Assembly: GCA_032716605.1 (NCBI GenBank)
Contig: CM064512.1
Span: 29,529,363 to 29,593,362 of the forward strand
From: Paralithodes platypus
Lineage: Eukaryota > Arthropoda > Malacostraca > Decapoda > Lithodidae
DNA length: 64,000 nucleotides
Reading direction: 5' to 3'
The first letter of the stretch is position 1; every line of letters starts with the position of its first letter. A model generated the notes under the pieces. That model ran no database searches, had not been told where the DNA came from, and saw only the letters and a program-made list of their open reading frames with translations. Positions 32,470-44,199 of the stretch are shown one piece after another. The position numbers and the translations under genes were made by a program.

Positions 32470-33518
32470 TTAATTCCTTTGTAGATTGCCGTCCTCGCTG
32501 TCTTCGGTCCTCCTTCCTGGTTGTCCTGTGCTGAGTCGATTTCTTCTCCGAAAATCCTTCACCGCATCGTTGAGAAGGCGCCCAAAACGCGCTGCTCCCA
32601 CCTGGTTCAGATGAACTCCATCGTCCGAAAACAAATAGTCATCATAGTAGAAATTGTCCCAGGTGTCGACGAATCCCACGTTCTCCTTCCTGCAGAGGTT
32701 TGCTAGACAACGATTTGTGCTGGTGGCTATGTTGTAAAATCGGCTCTCTACACCGAGCCAGGGACGATTCCTGAGACGATGATCCTTGATGACTTCTCCT
32801 TAAACGACTTGATCAGCTGCTGGTACTTTAAAAGCAAATCTTCCGACCGGGTTCACTGTACATCGTTGGATCCAACGTGGATGACGTACATTGTATTAGC
32901 AGGGGCCAGCTTTGATACTTCGTCAACTGCTGCAACTACGTCATCCACACCACCACCAGGGATACAAAAACGCTTCCTGGTCTTAGGTGCCCTGGCGCAA
33001 AACTCTGTGAGCTGACCACGTATCATCGAGTCTCCCACGAGCCGGACTTCTTCTATTTCCTCTTCGTCATCTGAGTCTGCGAGTATCTGGAAACGGTTTT
33101 GACACTCGGTAATCGGTATGTGTTTCCTGGTCTTGGGGCAAACGTTGTTCCTCACGACACGGAAGTTGTCTTGAGGGGGAAGAAAGTCGCTATTTGTATC
33201 TTGAGTATCGGAAACATCAGCTGAAATGGCTACTGTAGGCGTTGAATTGTTGGCAGTTGACGTTGGGGCGTTGTTGGCTGCTGGAGTTGCGGTGACAATT
33301 GAAGTTTGTGGCACTCCAACGTTGAGTGTTACAAACTCTTGGAGTGATTCCAGCTTCATGGTGAGGACGTTGATCTTGTTGTAGGCTTCATCTAATTTCA
33401 CTGTAAAATTCTCTCGTTGCTGGCAGAGCCGGCAGACTTGAAGATCGATAGTAGCAAACATGGACTCACCAAACCTACCGGCGCAGTTCGCACAAGCGCG
33501 AGGCATGGTGAGAGTCAC
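32470..33518 (-). pseudogene. LINE family B ORF1 with zinc finger, coiled coil and SGNH esterase
   Basis: RNA-binding/accessory protein of the LINE. N-terminus CANCAGRFG....CRLCQQR, a two-Cys-pair finger, then a heptad-like LDEAYNKINVLTMKLESL coiled coil, a Thr/Ala/Ser-rich linker, and an SGNH domain: VRLVGDSMI (nucleophile Ser), GGGVDDV (Gly block), IHVGSNDVQ (GxND) and SDDGVHLN (catalytic Asp and His). All four blocks are intact. A TGA at 32853 right after NDVQ and a one-base shift near 32755 divide it. The tail at 32470-32679 (NVGFVDTWDNF onward) is in frame again. Confidence 0.85.
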
Positions 33519-33599
33519 TTTCTTCAGATCACTTCACTCACTTAAAAAACAATTCACTCACTTTACAACACTTCACTCACTTTAAAAACACTTCAATCA

Positions 33600-33800
33600 C
33601 TTCAACCGAAAACAAATATGCTGAAATACGCAGAAATAGGTTATCAGGGGTGATAGCCTAACCGAAAACAAAAATGTTGAGATACGCAGAATTAGGCTTC
33701 CAGGGGCGATAGCCTAACCATAGTTTTTTTTTTAAATTGAAATACGCAATAATAGGCTACCAGCGTTGAATAGCCTAACCGAATATAATAAAATTTAAAT
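33600..33800 (-). repeat. LINE family B 5' UTR tandem repeats
   Basis: Three ~56-60 bp imperfect units, each running AACCGAAAACA... to GATACGCAGAA.TAGGC and GATAGCCT, lie upstream of ORF1. Repeated 5' UTR monomers often carry promoter activity in LINEs. CACTTCACTCACTTT repeats fill 33525-33600. A short (GA)n run at 33805-33827 marks the outer end. Confidence 0.75.
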
Positions 33801-33971
33801 TTTATTATAGAGAGAGAGAGAGAGAGAGAAAAAAACAAATAACACGGGGAATCTTAAAACGTGTACGGATATAATCACTTGATTTGTGTGCTCAAAGTTA
33901 CGTAATGCATAATAGGATAACCCCTCCATTAATTAATATGCATTTCCTAATTATCGGTCACTGTTTATTTA

Positions 33972-34175
33972 CCCATTCTTTACCGGTGTTGACTTTTTCA
34001 ATATATTCTGGTAATTGTTAGACGATTTCTGCAGCTTCGTAAGGATGTAGAGCTGTTAAAAGGCTTCAAACTATCTCAATTACCCGTTTTTACGTCCACA
34101 GATCCATCCTAAGCTGTATAAAATCGTCTAGATATAGCTGAAAGAACGCAAAAAGTATTTTCGGTAGTGAAGAGG
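33972..34175. mobile_element. Short TTAA-type MITE, second copy
   Basis: 204 bp related to 17559-17763 by length, ends (CCCATTCTTTACCGG on the left) and interior words (GGCTTCAAACTATCTCAA, CCACAGATCCATCCTAAGCT, AATCGTCTAGATATAG). Right flank TTAA, left flank decayed to TTTA. Confidence 0.65.
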
Positions 34176-35599
34176 TTAAGATCTTAAGCTCTTGCAAACT
34201 ATGTCTACATTTATGTGTTCCCAGTTATCGCCAGCATATGACATTTGATTTCAAAATGATAACTCTTTAACAAGAGTATTATAATACTCAATAATCCTCT
34301 TCAGGACGATGCTCACTTATTTACTGTTCCAGTTGCTTTATCGTATTATATTAAGCTTAGAAAGGGCCTCAGCTAATAGTCAGAAGTTAACGGAACATTT
34401 TAAGGATTCATGATTATCTATTAACACTATGAAAATAAACAAAATATGAATCAAATGTCTATGTTTACCGTGAGTTAGGAAATTCTATGTAGTAAAGGTA
34501 TTCTATTGACCTCGAAGTGGCAAAGTGTATTTTATTCCTTCTTATCTGAAGTTATGCTACTCCATACTATGTTATGGTTCTATCCCCATTTCTTCACTAT
34601 AAGCCGATCACATTATTGTTTGGTAGTCCAATTCAATGAATGCTGTTGTTTATGGGTCTAATTGAAACCTGTCTTGTTATCACCAAATGAGTACCGGAGT
34701 GCAATAAACTTCCTGGTTGGTAAGAATAATATATAAACTGTAAATCCCTACAATTCTAAATATCATAATAATGTTAGATTATGTAATGCAATAGTGCCAA
34801 TTACCTAAAAGTAGTAACAAATCACTCAACAATGTGTTAGTTTACACCCCGCACTCGCCCACACCACCACCACCACCACCTCCACAAGCACGGGTGTGTA
34901 GAAGGAAGAGAGGGGCTAATTTTCGGTTTTGTAAATATATTGCAATTTATGGGCCTATACAAAAGACTGTAACAAGTATGTTATAGCGAATCAGTTAGCG
35001 TGACAATCCACTAGATATTTCTTACAATCTTCTGGTAATTGCTAGGATTGCTCAATTGTTATTGGCGTCATCCTATTGCTAAGGTTAAGAAGGACCTCGT
35101 ATACACAGAGGGAAAAATCCATACTTTACCAGAGAGCTTTTGTTATAGGTTATTTGCAATCTTTATAAAAGTAAACATTAAGACGGTAATTCAGATATTT
35201 CAGCAACTAGAAATTCAAAACATATCATACAGGCATAACTTCAGATCTCAATACTATTGGTAATAAGTCTGTACAATAAAATATTACTAAACATTTTACT
35301 TTCTACAGACGTTTTAAGATAAATTATTGTAATCAGTTTACAGGCATCTTGAAAACAACCATTCATTTGTTATAGTTATGTAGTCCCGCCGCACCGTCTC
35401 AATTAAACTGATTCGATTCCCACCCTCCTGCCACCACCACGCTCACATTCCTTCGATGTATATTGATATATTTATATATAGTTATGTATTGATGTTAATT
35501 ATTAACATCTGTATTTAATTTTCCTTAATACTCAACGTCTCTCTGGAAATTATACTAACCTGCAATAATACAAATATGAAAGAAAATTGAACTTCACGA
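34176..35599. other. Non-coding stretch
   Basis: No supported genes. A (CAC)n-rich patch at about 34855-34885. At 34.31-34.40 kb a block with AAGCTTAGAAAGGGCCT echoes the MITE family at 17.56 kb and may be a scrap of it. Confidence 0.45.
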
Positions 35600-35741
35600 T
35601 GTTTCTCACCTCGACCAATCAAGTCGACACGCCTTTCGGTTTGAGGGATTCATTCATAAAACTACGCTGTTTACTACGGATGCAATGCCACACACCTCCA
35701 CACACCACAACATTTTGTCGCAGGACTAAGTTGGCCAACTG
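35600..35741 (-). repeat. Terminal repeat, right copy, TA-CAGTTGGCC type
   Basis: Reverse-complement partner of 16840-16995, ending ...CTAAGTTGGCCAACTG before TA. Differences are scattered substitutions and small indels, so the copies are not recent duplicates. Confidence 0.6.
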
Positions 35742-36099
35742 TACATACAATATATGTTTAGATTAGACATTTCGGTTATGTAATATAGCAAGCTCGGTAA
35801 CCATCAACATTGATTCATCCTCTACTTCGATAGGATTTGGTATGTCATTTTTGCGCCGAATTGGCATACATTTATCTATCAGACATTGTCTGCAAAATGG
35901 AGTATAATAGCTTAACTAATCCAGTGAAAAATAAAAAGGTTTTCTTATCTTCACACCACCTCTGATCAAGTAGAACAAGAAATAATCCAAAACAAGTCAT
36001 AGGCCACCATCTTTGACGCAGGTACACATACTATAATATAGTCCCGGGCAAGCCGGGGCTGAAATATGACACTGTTATCTTCCCATTGTACTGTATAAT

Positions 36100-36455
36100 C
36101 CCCTCAACCTACCTACGCTCACTCACCCTCATCATCCACCTCACCCCCTAAATCCTTCCTATACCTATCCACCTACTAACCTACCGTCCGCATCCCCACC
36201 ACCCACCGTCATCATCCACCTCCAACCCTAAATCCTCCCCATACTTATCCACCCACTAACCTACTTTCCCCATCACCACCCTCATCGTCCACCTCAAACC
36301 CTAAGTCCTCCTATACATATCCACCCACTAACCCACTTTCCACATCCCCACCACCCACTCCTCACCTTCCACCTCAAACCCTAAACCCTTCCCATACCTA
36401 TCCACCCACTAACCCACCTTCTACATCCCTACCACCCACCCTCCACCAAACCAAA
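36100..36455. repeat. C-rich ~80 bp tandem repeat
   Basis: Four to five units, each with TATCCACCCACTAACC, CCACATCCCCACCACCCA and CATCCACCTCAAACCCTAA, very poor in G. Units differ by substitutions. The C-strand bias and CCCTAA words make it stand out from its AT-rich surroundings. Confidence 0.85.
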
Positions 36456-36539
36456 CCTACATAACAAACTCACATCTTGCTCGGGGCTCGGGGAAATTGC
36501 TACGTAAGAGGCCCCAAAAATCCTGAATGTAAGTGATGG

Positions 36540-36788
36540 ATGGTCCTTCAGGTGCGGAGAAAGGAAGAGGATATTACACTTTCTTCAACTTCAACAGAGG
36601 ATGGTAAAAATGATTATACCAGCTGGAAAGATAGACCAGTGCAAGAATGTATGACTAATGAAGAAGAGTTGGCATATTCTATTTCATTACAGAACAAATG
36701 GAAATACTTCAAATCTAATACCTGTCAGGATAATGCAAACTGTAATATAATATTTACCATTAGGGTGGGTGTGGTGGAGTGGTCTTGA
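36540..36788 (+). CDS. Short hypothetical ORF
   Basis: Eighty-two codons; acidic/basic mix (RRKEEDITL, TSTEDGKNDY) without a known motif. Its last ~10 codons are SINE head sequence, which argues against an intact gene. Probably fortuitous or a relic. Confidence 0.15.
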   Translation: MVLQVRRKEEDITLSSTSTEDGKNDYTSWKDRPVQECMTNEEELAYSISLQNKWKYFKSNTCQDNANCNIIFTIRVGVVEWS

Positions 36789-37005
36789 TATTATACTGGT
36801 AATCTAAAGTTCCCAGGTTCAAATCCTGATGTCTCGAAGGGAAGCCATTATTGTAAATTAACTTGTGCTGTACTTTGCACTTATTTTTTTTCTGGATCCC
36901 TTTCTCCCTCATGTTTAGGCCCATTGCTTTTTGAGATATTAAGACGTTCGCTCCATTAGTTTGACCATTTTAAGAACTTTCGCCTAATTCAATTCTAAGA
37001 TTGTT
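36767..37005 (+). mobile_element. tRNA-derived SINE, first part
   Basis: Head with GGTGGAGTGG (A box) and GGTTCAAATCC (B box), then a tail whose CCCTTTCTCCCTCATGTTTA matches 2.69 kb. The tail breaks off where LINE family A copy 2 begins and resumes at 40067. Confidence 0.75.
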
Positions 37006-39870
37006 CTACAGACAGTCTCATGCTAAAAAATATGACTATATTGCTAATGATAGTAGTGATGGTGCAACGGAAGATGGAAATGTCGTTAGAAATAAAGGTA
37101 AATTAGGTATAAAGAAAAGAAGTAAATTGAGAGTATATTACACAAACTGTAGGAGTCTATGTAACAAAATGAACGAACTTAGAGCCCTTGTTAGCAAAGA
37201 AAATATAGACATAATAGCGCTAACTGAAACGTGGATTAATACAGAAACCAGGCATTTTTTAGCAGAATTTGATATACCAGGATATAGTTTGTTTAAATAT
37301 GACCGAACAAGTAAGAGGGGTGGCGGTATAGCAGTGTTTGTCAGGAGTACATTAAAAAGCTGTATTAAATCAGGTATTAGACTAAATAACGATAATGAAA
37401 GTGTTTGGGTAGAGGTTAACGAAGGTAGTGAGACCATAGTTATTGGAGTTATGTATAGACCGCCAAATATGAGTAGAAATGACGGAACGTCATTATGGGA
37501 GGAAATTAAAATGGCATCAAGGTTTAGCAATGTGTGCATTATGGGGGATTTTAATTTTCCGAATATAGATTGGCAGCATCAAATAGGAGACTCTGATTCT
37601 GAGGAGTTTATAGAGGTAGTACAAGATAGTTTTTTATTTCAATTCATAGATACGCCGACTAGAGGTATTAATATTCTCGATTTAGTTTTCAGTAACAATA
37701 AACATATCGTAAATAATGTAGAGATAGGGGACCACCTAGGAAATAGTGACCACAATTCTGTGTATTTTAATATACAATGGAAAGGTAATACCAGAGAGAA
37801 TACAACATTAATACCTGACTTCAGAAAAGCCAATTATGGTGGGTACCCCTTCTCAGGCACCTGTTATCTTAAGTCAGGAAGAGACGTCAACCTTGGTAGA
37901 TACATACAATAATTTTATCAAGTCAGTATTCAATGCGCAAAATAAATATATCCCCAAAAGAAAATTTAGATCAACACAGAACCAACCAAAATGGATAAAT
38001 AATAGACTACTAGATCTTCTAGGACAAAAGAGAGGAATATATAGAAAAATTAAGAAAGGCGAAATTCACCTACTTGCTTACTATCAAAATCTATCAAGAC
38101 AGGTAAAAATGGATATTAGGAAAGAAAAAAGAAATTATGAAATTAAGGCTGCCAATGACTCAAAAAATAATCCTAAAGCTTTTTACCAACTATATAAATC
38201 CAAGGTTAGAGATGTAATTGGTCCCCTTAAAACTTCGATAGGAGAAATGACAGAAAATGATTTAGAAATGTGCAGTACATTAAATAGTCAATTTCTTTCC
38301 GTTTTCACTAATGAAAATTTGGCACAGTTTCCAGAAGTCCATAAGGTATATAGCGATAGTATAGAAAATAGGTTAAGTACGGTTACTATAATTAGAAATT
38401 ATGTGCTTAAGGACATTTACAGACTGAAACCTCATAAATCGCCTGGTCCTGATGAGGTATATGCTAGAGTATTAAAAGAATGTAGAGATGAGTTAAGCTA
38501 CCCATTAACATTTTTATTTAACAAGTCATTAGAGACAGGTATAGTTCCAGAAGCTTGAAAGCTTGCAAACGTAGTTCCGATCTTTAAAAAAGGTGATAAG
38601 TCAATAGCATCCAATTACCGTCCCATTAGACTTACATCAATCATAGGAAAGCTACTAGAGTCAATTATTTTTAGTAAAATGAGAAACCACTTAGACACAT
38701 TTAATTTAATAAATTCTTCTCAGCATGGATTCACTCAGGGACGTTCTTGCCTTACTAATTTGCTTAGTTTTTTTCTCAGAGGTATATGAAGCGGTAGATA
38801 ATGACAAGTCATATGATATTATATATTTAGATTTCAGTAAAGCTTTCGACAGAATCCCCCATGAGAGATTGATGAGAAAGGTTGGGGCGCATGGAATAGG
38901 TGGGGCGTTGTTGGGATGGATTAGATCATGGTGGCTAATTGGTAGGAAGCAGAGAGTCAGCATAAATGGTACGAAGTCAGATTGGGGAGCAGTCAAAATA
39001 GGTCCTCTGTTGTTTATTATATACATAAATGACCTTGATTTTGGTAGGATAAGTAAATTTGCAGACGATACCAAAATGGGGAGAAAAATGGATTGAGATA
39101 GAGATATAGAGTGCCTCCAAAGGGATCTAGATACCTTACACGAATGGTCAGTAAATTGGCAGATGAAGTTTAACATTGACAAATGCAAGGTATTAAAGAT
39201 AGGGAAGATGCATACACGTTTTAAATATAAACTAGCTAATATAGAATTAGAAAACTCCAATTGTAAGACAGATCTAGGTGTGTTTGTTAGCAATGATTTG
39301 AAGTCTAGAAAACAGTGTATATGCGTTCGAAACAAGGCAAACAGGATTCTCGGGTTCATCTCTAGGAGTGTGAGAAACAGAACTGCTGATGTTATCTTAA
39401 AACTTTACTTGTCATTAGTGAGACCTCATAATTATGGATTATGCTGTTCAATTTTGGTGTCCTTATTACAGAATGGACATAGATTCATTGGAGAGAGCAC
39501 AACGTAGAATGACAAAATTATCCATAATATTAGAAATCTTCCGTATAAAGAAAGATTGAAGAAATTAGGCTTACATTCGTTAGAGAGACGCAGAGTTAGA
39601 GGGGACATGATAGAGGTATTCAAGGGGGTTAGTGGGATTAATAAAGGGGAGATGAAAAATGTACTAAAGCTCAGTGATAGCGAAAGAACTTGTACAAATG
39701 GATTCAAATTAGATAAATTTCGTTTCAAGAAAGATATAGGCAAATATTGGTTTGGTAACAGAGTTGTAGATAGATGGAATAGGCTACCAAGTGCTATAGT
39801 GGGATCAAGAACGATAGGGAGCTTTAAGATACAATTAGATAGGCATATGGACGAGATGGGTTGGGTGTGA
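37001..39870 (+). pseudogene. LINE family A ORF2, endonuclease and RT, broken
   Basis: The endonuclease frame (37001-37912) shows YTNCRSLCNKMNEL, LTETWI, MYRPPNM, MGDFNFPNIDW and GNSDHNSV. It shifts near 37840 into the linker and first RT blocks (to 38558), stopped by TGA after VPEA where Trp is expected. RT continues (FKKGDKSIASNYRPI; LDFSKAFDRIPH) to 39096. A deletion removes the SGVPQGSVL block between WGAVK and GPLLF, while KFADDTKMG is kept. A TGA (39094) and frame breaks near 39440-39550 precede the C-terminal piece at 39556-39870. It cannot give active RT as read. Confidence 0.85.
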
Positions 39871-40066
39871 GGGCGATCTGTCAGGTGTGGGGATCTGCAG
39901 ATCCCCGTTTTTCTGACCGTTTCGGTGAGGTAAGTCCTAATGGTGTTTTTAAGCTGGGCTTATAATTAGGCCTTATAATTAGGGTTGGGTGTGACAGGGA
40001 TCTGCTTTGTGTAGGCCAATCGGCTTTCTGCAGACTCCCATTTTCTTATGTTCTTACCGTATGTTC
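37006..40066 (+). mobile_element. CR1-like LINE (family A), copy 2, inside a SINE
   Basis: Longest family A copy, with endonuclease and RT but no ORF1. Ends with CAGACTCCCATTTTCTTATG and octamer repeats at 40030-40066. SINE sequence lies on both sides. More decayed than copy 1. Confidence 0.85.
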
Positions 40067-40204
40067 TTATTTAGGTGTCAATTTTGCCCTGGCGAGCAAT
40101 AGCGAGCCTGTAATTTATGAGGAACCCGGCCTAAAAATGTAAACATTTATGATGAAAGGGGATCTAGGGGGTGTAATTTTAAGCATGACGGAGGTCTATG
40201 TTCT
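40067..40204 (+). mobile_element. tRNA-derived SINE, second part
   Basis: Continues the tail interrupted at 37005: TTTAGGTGTCAATTTTGCCC to GACGGAGGTCTA, colinear with 2.80-2.95 kb. Confirms that the LINE inserted into a SINE. Confidence 0.7.
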
Positions 40205-40890
40205 TATGTTCTTAGTTCTTATGTTCTCTGTTTAGTTCTTATGTTCTCTGTTGTGGTGTCCTTATTACAGAATGGACATAGATTCATTGGAGAGAGTACA
40301 ACGTAGAATGACAAAAATGATCCATAATATTAGAAATTTTCCGTATGAAGAAAGATTGAAGAAATTAGGCTTACATTCGTTAGAGAGACGCAGAGTTAGA
40401 GGGGATATGATAGATGTATTCAAGTGGGTTAGTGGGATTAATAAAGGGGACATGAAAAATGTACTAAAGCTCAGTGATAGCGAAAGAACTCATACAAATG
40501 GTTTCAAATTAGATAAATTTAGTTTCAGAAAATGTATAGGCAAATATTGGTTTGGTAACAGAGTTGTAGATGGGTGGAATAGGCTACCAAGTGATATAGT
40601 GGGATCAAGAACGATAGGAAGCTTTAAGATAAAATTAGATAGGCATATGGACGAGATGGGTTGGGTGTGAGGGTGATCTACCAGGTGTGGGCCAATCGGC
40701 GCTCAGCAGACCCCCGTAATCTTGTGTTAATCCCTGACCATTTTGGTGGGGCAGTACTCAAGGTATTAGTGAGTTGGGCTTGTAATTGGGCCTTGTAATT
40801 GGGGTTGGGTGTGACAGGGATCTGCCTTGTATGGCCCGATCGGCTTTTTGCAGACTCCCATTTTCTTATGTTCTTATGTTCTTATGTCTA
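40205..40890 (+). mobile_element. CR1-like LINE (family A), copy 3, 3' end
   Basis: Only the last ~140 ORF2 codons (40251-40670, CPYYRMDIDSLERVQRRMTK to the stop) and the 3' UTR with TTCTTATG octamers at 40860-40890. TTCTTATGTTCT octamers also precede it at 40200-40245, so it joined at or near the SINE's own similar end. Confidence 0.8.
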
Positions 40891-41854
40891 GGGAACAAAC
40901 TAGAAAACTATGCTTAAAGCAAACATACGCCATGTTAGCTGGAGGCAATAGTAAAGGTAAAACGTTCGTAATTGTTGCATAATAAAGCCAGAGAATGTTA
41001 GCGTTAAACAAAGAGGCGGAGGGAAAAAAACACTGGAAGGTAAATTATCCAGTAAGTCAATATGAACATTCTCTCTCTGTCTCTCTCTGTATGTATGTTT
41101 TATGCGTCTACACTTCAATGTCATAATTGAGCCACTTCTCTTACCCGTCCATTATTATAGCTCCCTCGCCCCCATATACAGTCTCCTCATCCCCCTCTTT
41201 ACCACTGGAATGTATAACTATATATACAATTATGTACATTAACGTACTCCCACCTCAAGAGGACTCCATGACGGTCGAAACTCGTGTGTGTGTGTGTGTG
41301 TGTGTGATAATAATTTATCCCGCTATAATTATTGTCGTATCCAGTTCATCTCTGTTTTGTTTTCAGGATATTGACAAATTACGTGGCAAGCGAGAACTTG
41401 ATTAACGTTTCTGTTAGGATAAACTTGTACTACCTCGTTACCTGGGAGCCTTAATACCAATTAGACCTTAACGCTGATTGGCCTCACGTTGTCCTCACGA
41501 GCAGAGTCAATATTCCAGCCACAAAGTCGGTCGAAAAAACAGATTGGTCGCAGATTGAAACGCGCCTTTACAATGAATAATGTTTGATTTTTACGTTATG
41601 CACGGGATGGAGGAAAGAGTGTGTGTGTCTGTGGGTGCTTGCCTGCCTGTGTATCTAAATGCGCGTGTGTACAATAAAGGTAAAGTCGGGAGGCTTTCAC
41701 TAAACTCATCTCGATGACATATTCCTGTTGTGGGGAAATTGGTTTAGTTTTTCAGGTATAAAGGTTGCCAACTATATTTCCCGGAAGTATATTGTAGAAA
41801 AAGACTACTAAATGCAGGTTCCTAATTACAAATAGGATATCAGAAGCATAAGGT
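40891..41854. other. Non-coding stretch
   Basis: No supported genes. (GT)n at 41286-41306 and (CT)-rich patch near 41070-41090. Confidence 0.5.
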
Positions 41855-41917
41855 CCGTCCTGCCCTACCCAGGAATCGAACTCGGGACCTTACATTGTGA
41901 GTCGAACACAGTGTCAT
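41855..41917 (-). repeat. tRNA-like SINE head fragment
   Basis: On the minus strand, GAGTTCGATTCCTGGG is a good B box (T-arm-like), preceded by a clover-like stem remnant. There is no matching A box or acceptor stem, so it is a SINE relic rather than a tRNA gene. An (AT)n tract follows at once. Confidence 0.45.

Positions 41918-41995
<78 letters not shown>
41918..41995. repeat. (AT)n microsatellite
   Basis: About 38 pure AT units. Confidence 0.95.
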
Positions 41996-41996
<1 letters not shown>

Positions 41997-42267
41997 CCAA
42001 TTATGTTTGATGCGGAATTTAATCCTTAAATGTAGTTCTCCATTACTAAGTGTTTGCTTCTTCCTCGACCTTCTCTTTCTTTCGTGCTATATATTCACCT
42101 TGTATCTCTCCGTTTCTCACCCTATCTATAATATATTTGTCTTACGATGTCGGGGTTGCTGGCTTCCAATTGATTTTATTGTTTGAAAGGCAGGACACGC
42201 TTGACATGGGTGTGCCTTGGTCATATGATAGCTGCTATTCATACTCGCTGTCGCTCTCGCTCTCTCT

Positions 42268-43435
42268 CTAGCCTAAAGAACAAACCATACGAGAAGCGTC
42301 TTAGAGAACTAAATCCATTTCCTTTAACCCAGCGCAGATTAACACCCTACGAGCGGCGTAGGCGGTAATTTATTTGTACCGCCCAGCGGGGGGTTTTGGC
42401 CATAAATGGGGTTGTTTCCGTGCTCTTTTTCATGCATAAACAAGACCAAGAGCGTAATTCAAGTATGTATCCCTGAAAGAGCGTAAATTGAGCTTTCCAA
42501 TGACACCCGAACCATCCTTCTACGATCACTGGTTGTCTTGCAACGATCGTGCAACCGAAGGGCAAAATCGCTAAAATACGGTAATTTTCTTATATTATTA
42601 CGTGTGTAGAGAGTGATTCAGGGTGGAGGAGGGTGCAATAAATCTCAGTAGCTCCACGGCGGCCGTGGCGAGCGGTCAGGCGGTAATCTAGCTCCTCCCA
42701 CAGCTCCGCTCTCTCTCACAGCACATTACGTGCTCAAAATTGCACTCGACAATAGCCGGGTGCAGCCACATAGGCCATATTTATTTCACTCGACTATAGC
42801 CGGGTGCCGCCATTTATGGGTTAAGAGGCGACTTAATTCAATTGTTCAAAATCATCAAAGGCATCAACAATATGAACTGTAGTAAGTACTTCACTATCGA
42901 CCAATCTAATTACACGCGGGGAAACGGTTGCAAAATTAATGGTAAATCCTTTAACTCACACGAATCTAAGAATTTCTTCTTCAATCGAGTTGTCAACTTG
43001 TGGAATGGGCTTGCCCGAGACGTTATAGACTGCACCGTTGATTCTTTTAAACTTCGCCTAAACAAATATCTTGCATCAAACCCGCGACTGACTGTGTTTG
43101 TAAATGAATAACTTTATTTTATTCCCCCCTCAAATTCATCAAAGATTATTGTGTATAAATATTATTAAGACATTACTCTTTTTTTCCCAGATATACGAAA
43201 GATCACTTATAACTGTGTTATGTTACTAACCCATCTGTTCCCTACTAACATCCTAATCCTGCCACAGACATTAGTTTAGGGCAGTAGTTCCCTTTCCAAT
43301 TTTCCCTCACCCACTCTAAACCACTGGTTGGACACTCGATCCTCAGTGTTTTTGAGGACAAGCAGCCTAAAGGGGTCACTAGACATGTTGTTGCTTGATT
43401 TCCTTTGTACTCCTTTGTACTACCTGGCTTGGCTT
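42268..43435 (+). mobile_element. LINE family B 3' fragment, split by a MITE
   Basis: C-terminal ORF2 codons (SLKNKPYEKRLREL at 42270-42338; MFKIIKGINNMNCSKYF to FVNE at 42842-43111) followed by the same 3' UTR as at 29.28 kb (GGATCGAGTGTCC words on the other strand, TTTGTACTCC end). A 478 bp TTAA-flanked block separates the two coding pieces exactly. A (CT) run precedes it at 42250-42268. Confidence 0.85.
42343..42820. mobile_element. TTAA-flanked MITE inside LINE family B
   Basis: Flanked by TTAA at 42339-42342 and 42821-42824, between the LINE codons for QRRL and RGDL. Left end CACCCTACGAGCGGCG, right end (other strand) CCCATAAATGGCGGCACCC, so terminal inversion is only partial. The right end carries a duplicated CTCGAC.ATAGCCGGGTGC.GCCA motif. 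Non-coding. The exact target site makes the insertion certain even though the family is not. Confidence 0.8.
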
Positions 43436-43995
<560 letters not shown>

Positions 43996-44199
43996 GAGAG
44001 AGAGAGAGATAAGCAAACATATATAAATACAGGAAATACAAGAAAATAAATACAAGAATTCATAGAACATATTATATTGATAATATAAACTTATTCTCAA
44101 GTGTGCTAAGAAAACACTATTTTTCCTTCCTTTACTCTATAAGCAAGAGGTGCATGTAAAAGCACCTCCACTGTTCAACACTTGCCCAGATAATTGGTC

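Larger units (their letters stand above)
29279..33800 (-). mobile_element. LINE family B, nearly full length
   Basis: Minus-strand non-LTR retrotransposon with 5' UTR tandem repeats (33.6-33.8 kb), ORF1 with an SGNH esterase, ORF2 with endonuclease and RT, and a 3' UTR of ~210 bp running into a (CT)n tract on its own strand. ORF1 with an esterase is known in CR1/L2-type LINEs, which fits. Damage is light: a stop and a one-base shift in ORF1, and one shift in ORF2. Fragments of the same family occur at 5.3-5.7 and 42.3-43.4 kb. Confidence 0.88.

Noticed and set aside
36769..36835. Possible tRNA gene on the plus strand
   Set aside because: Same SINE family; no closed cloverleaf.
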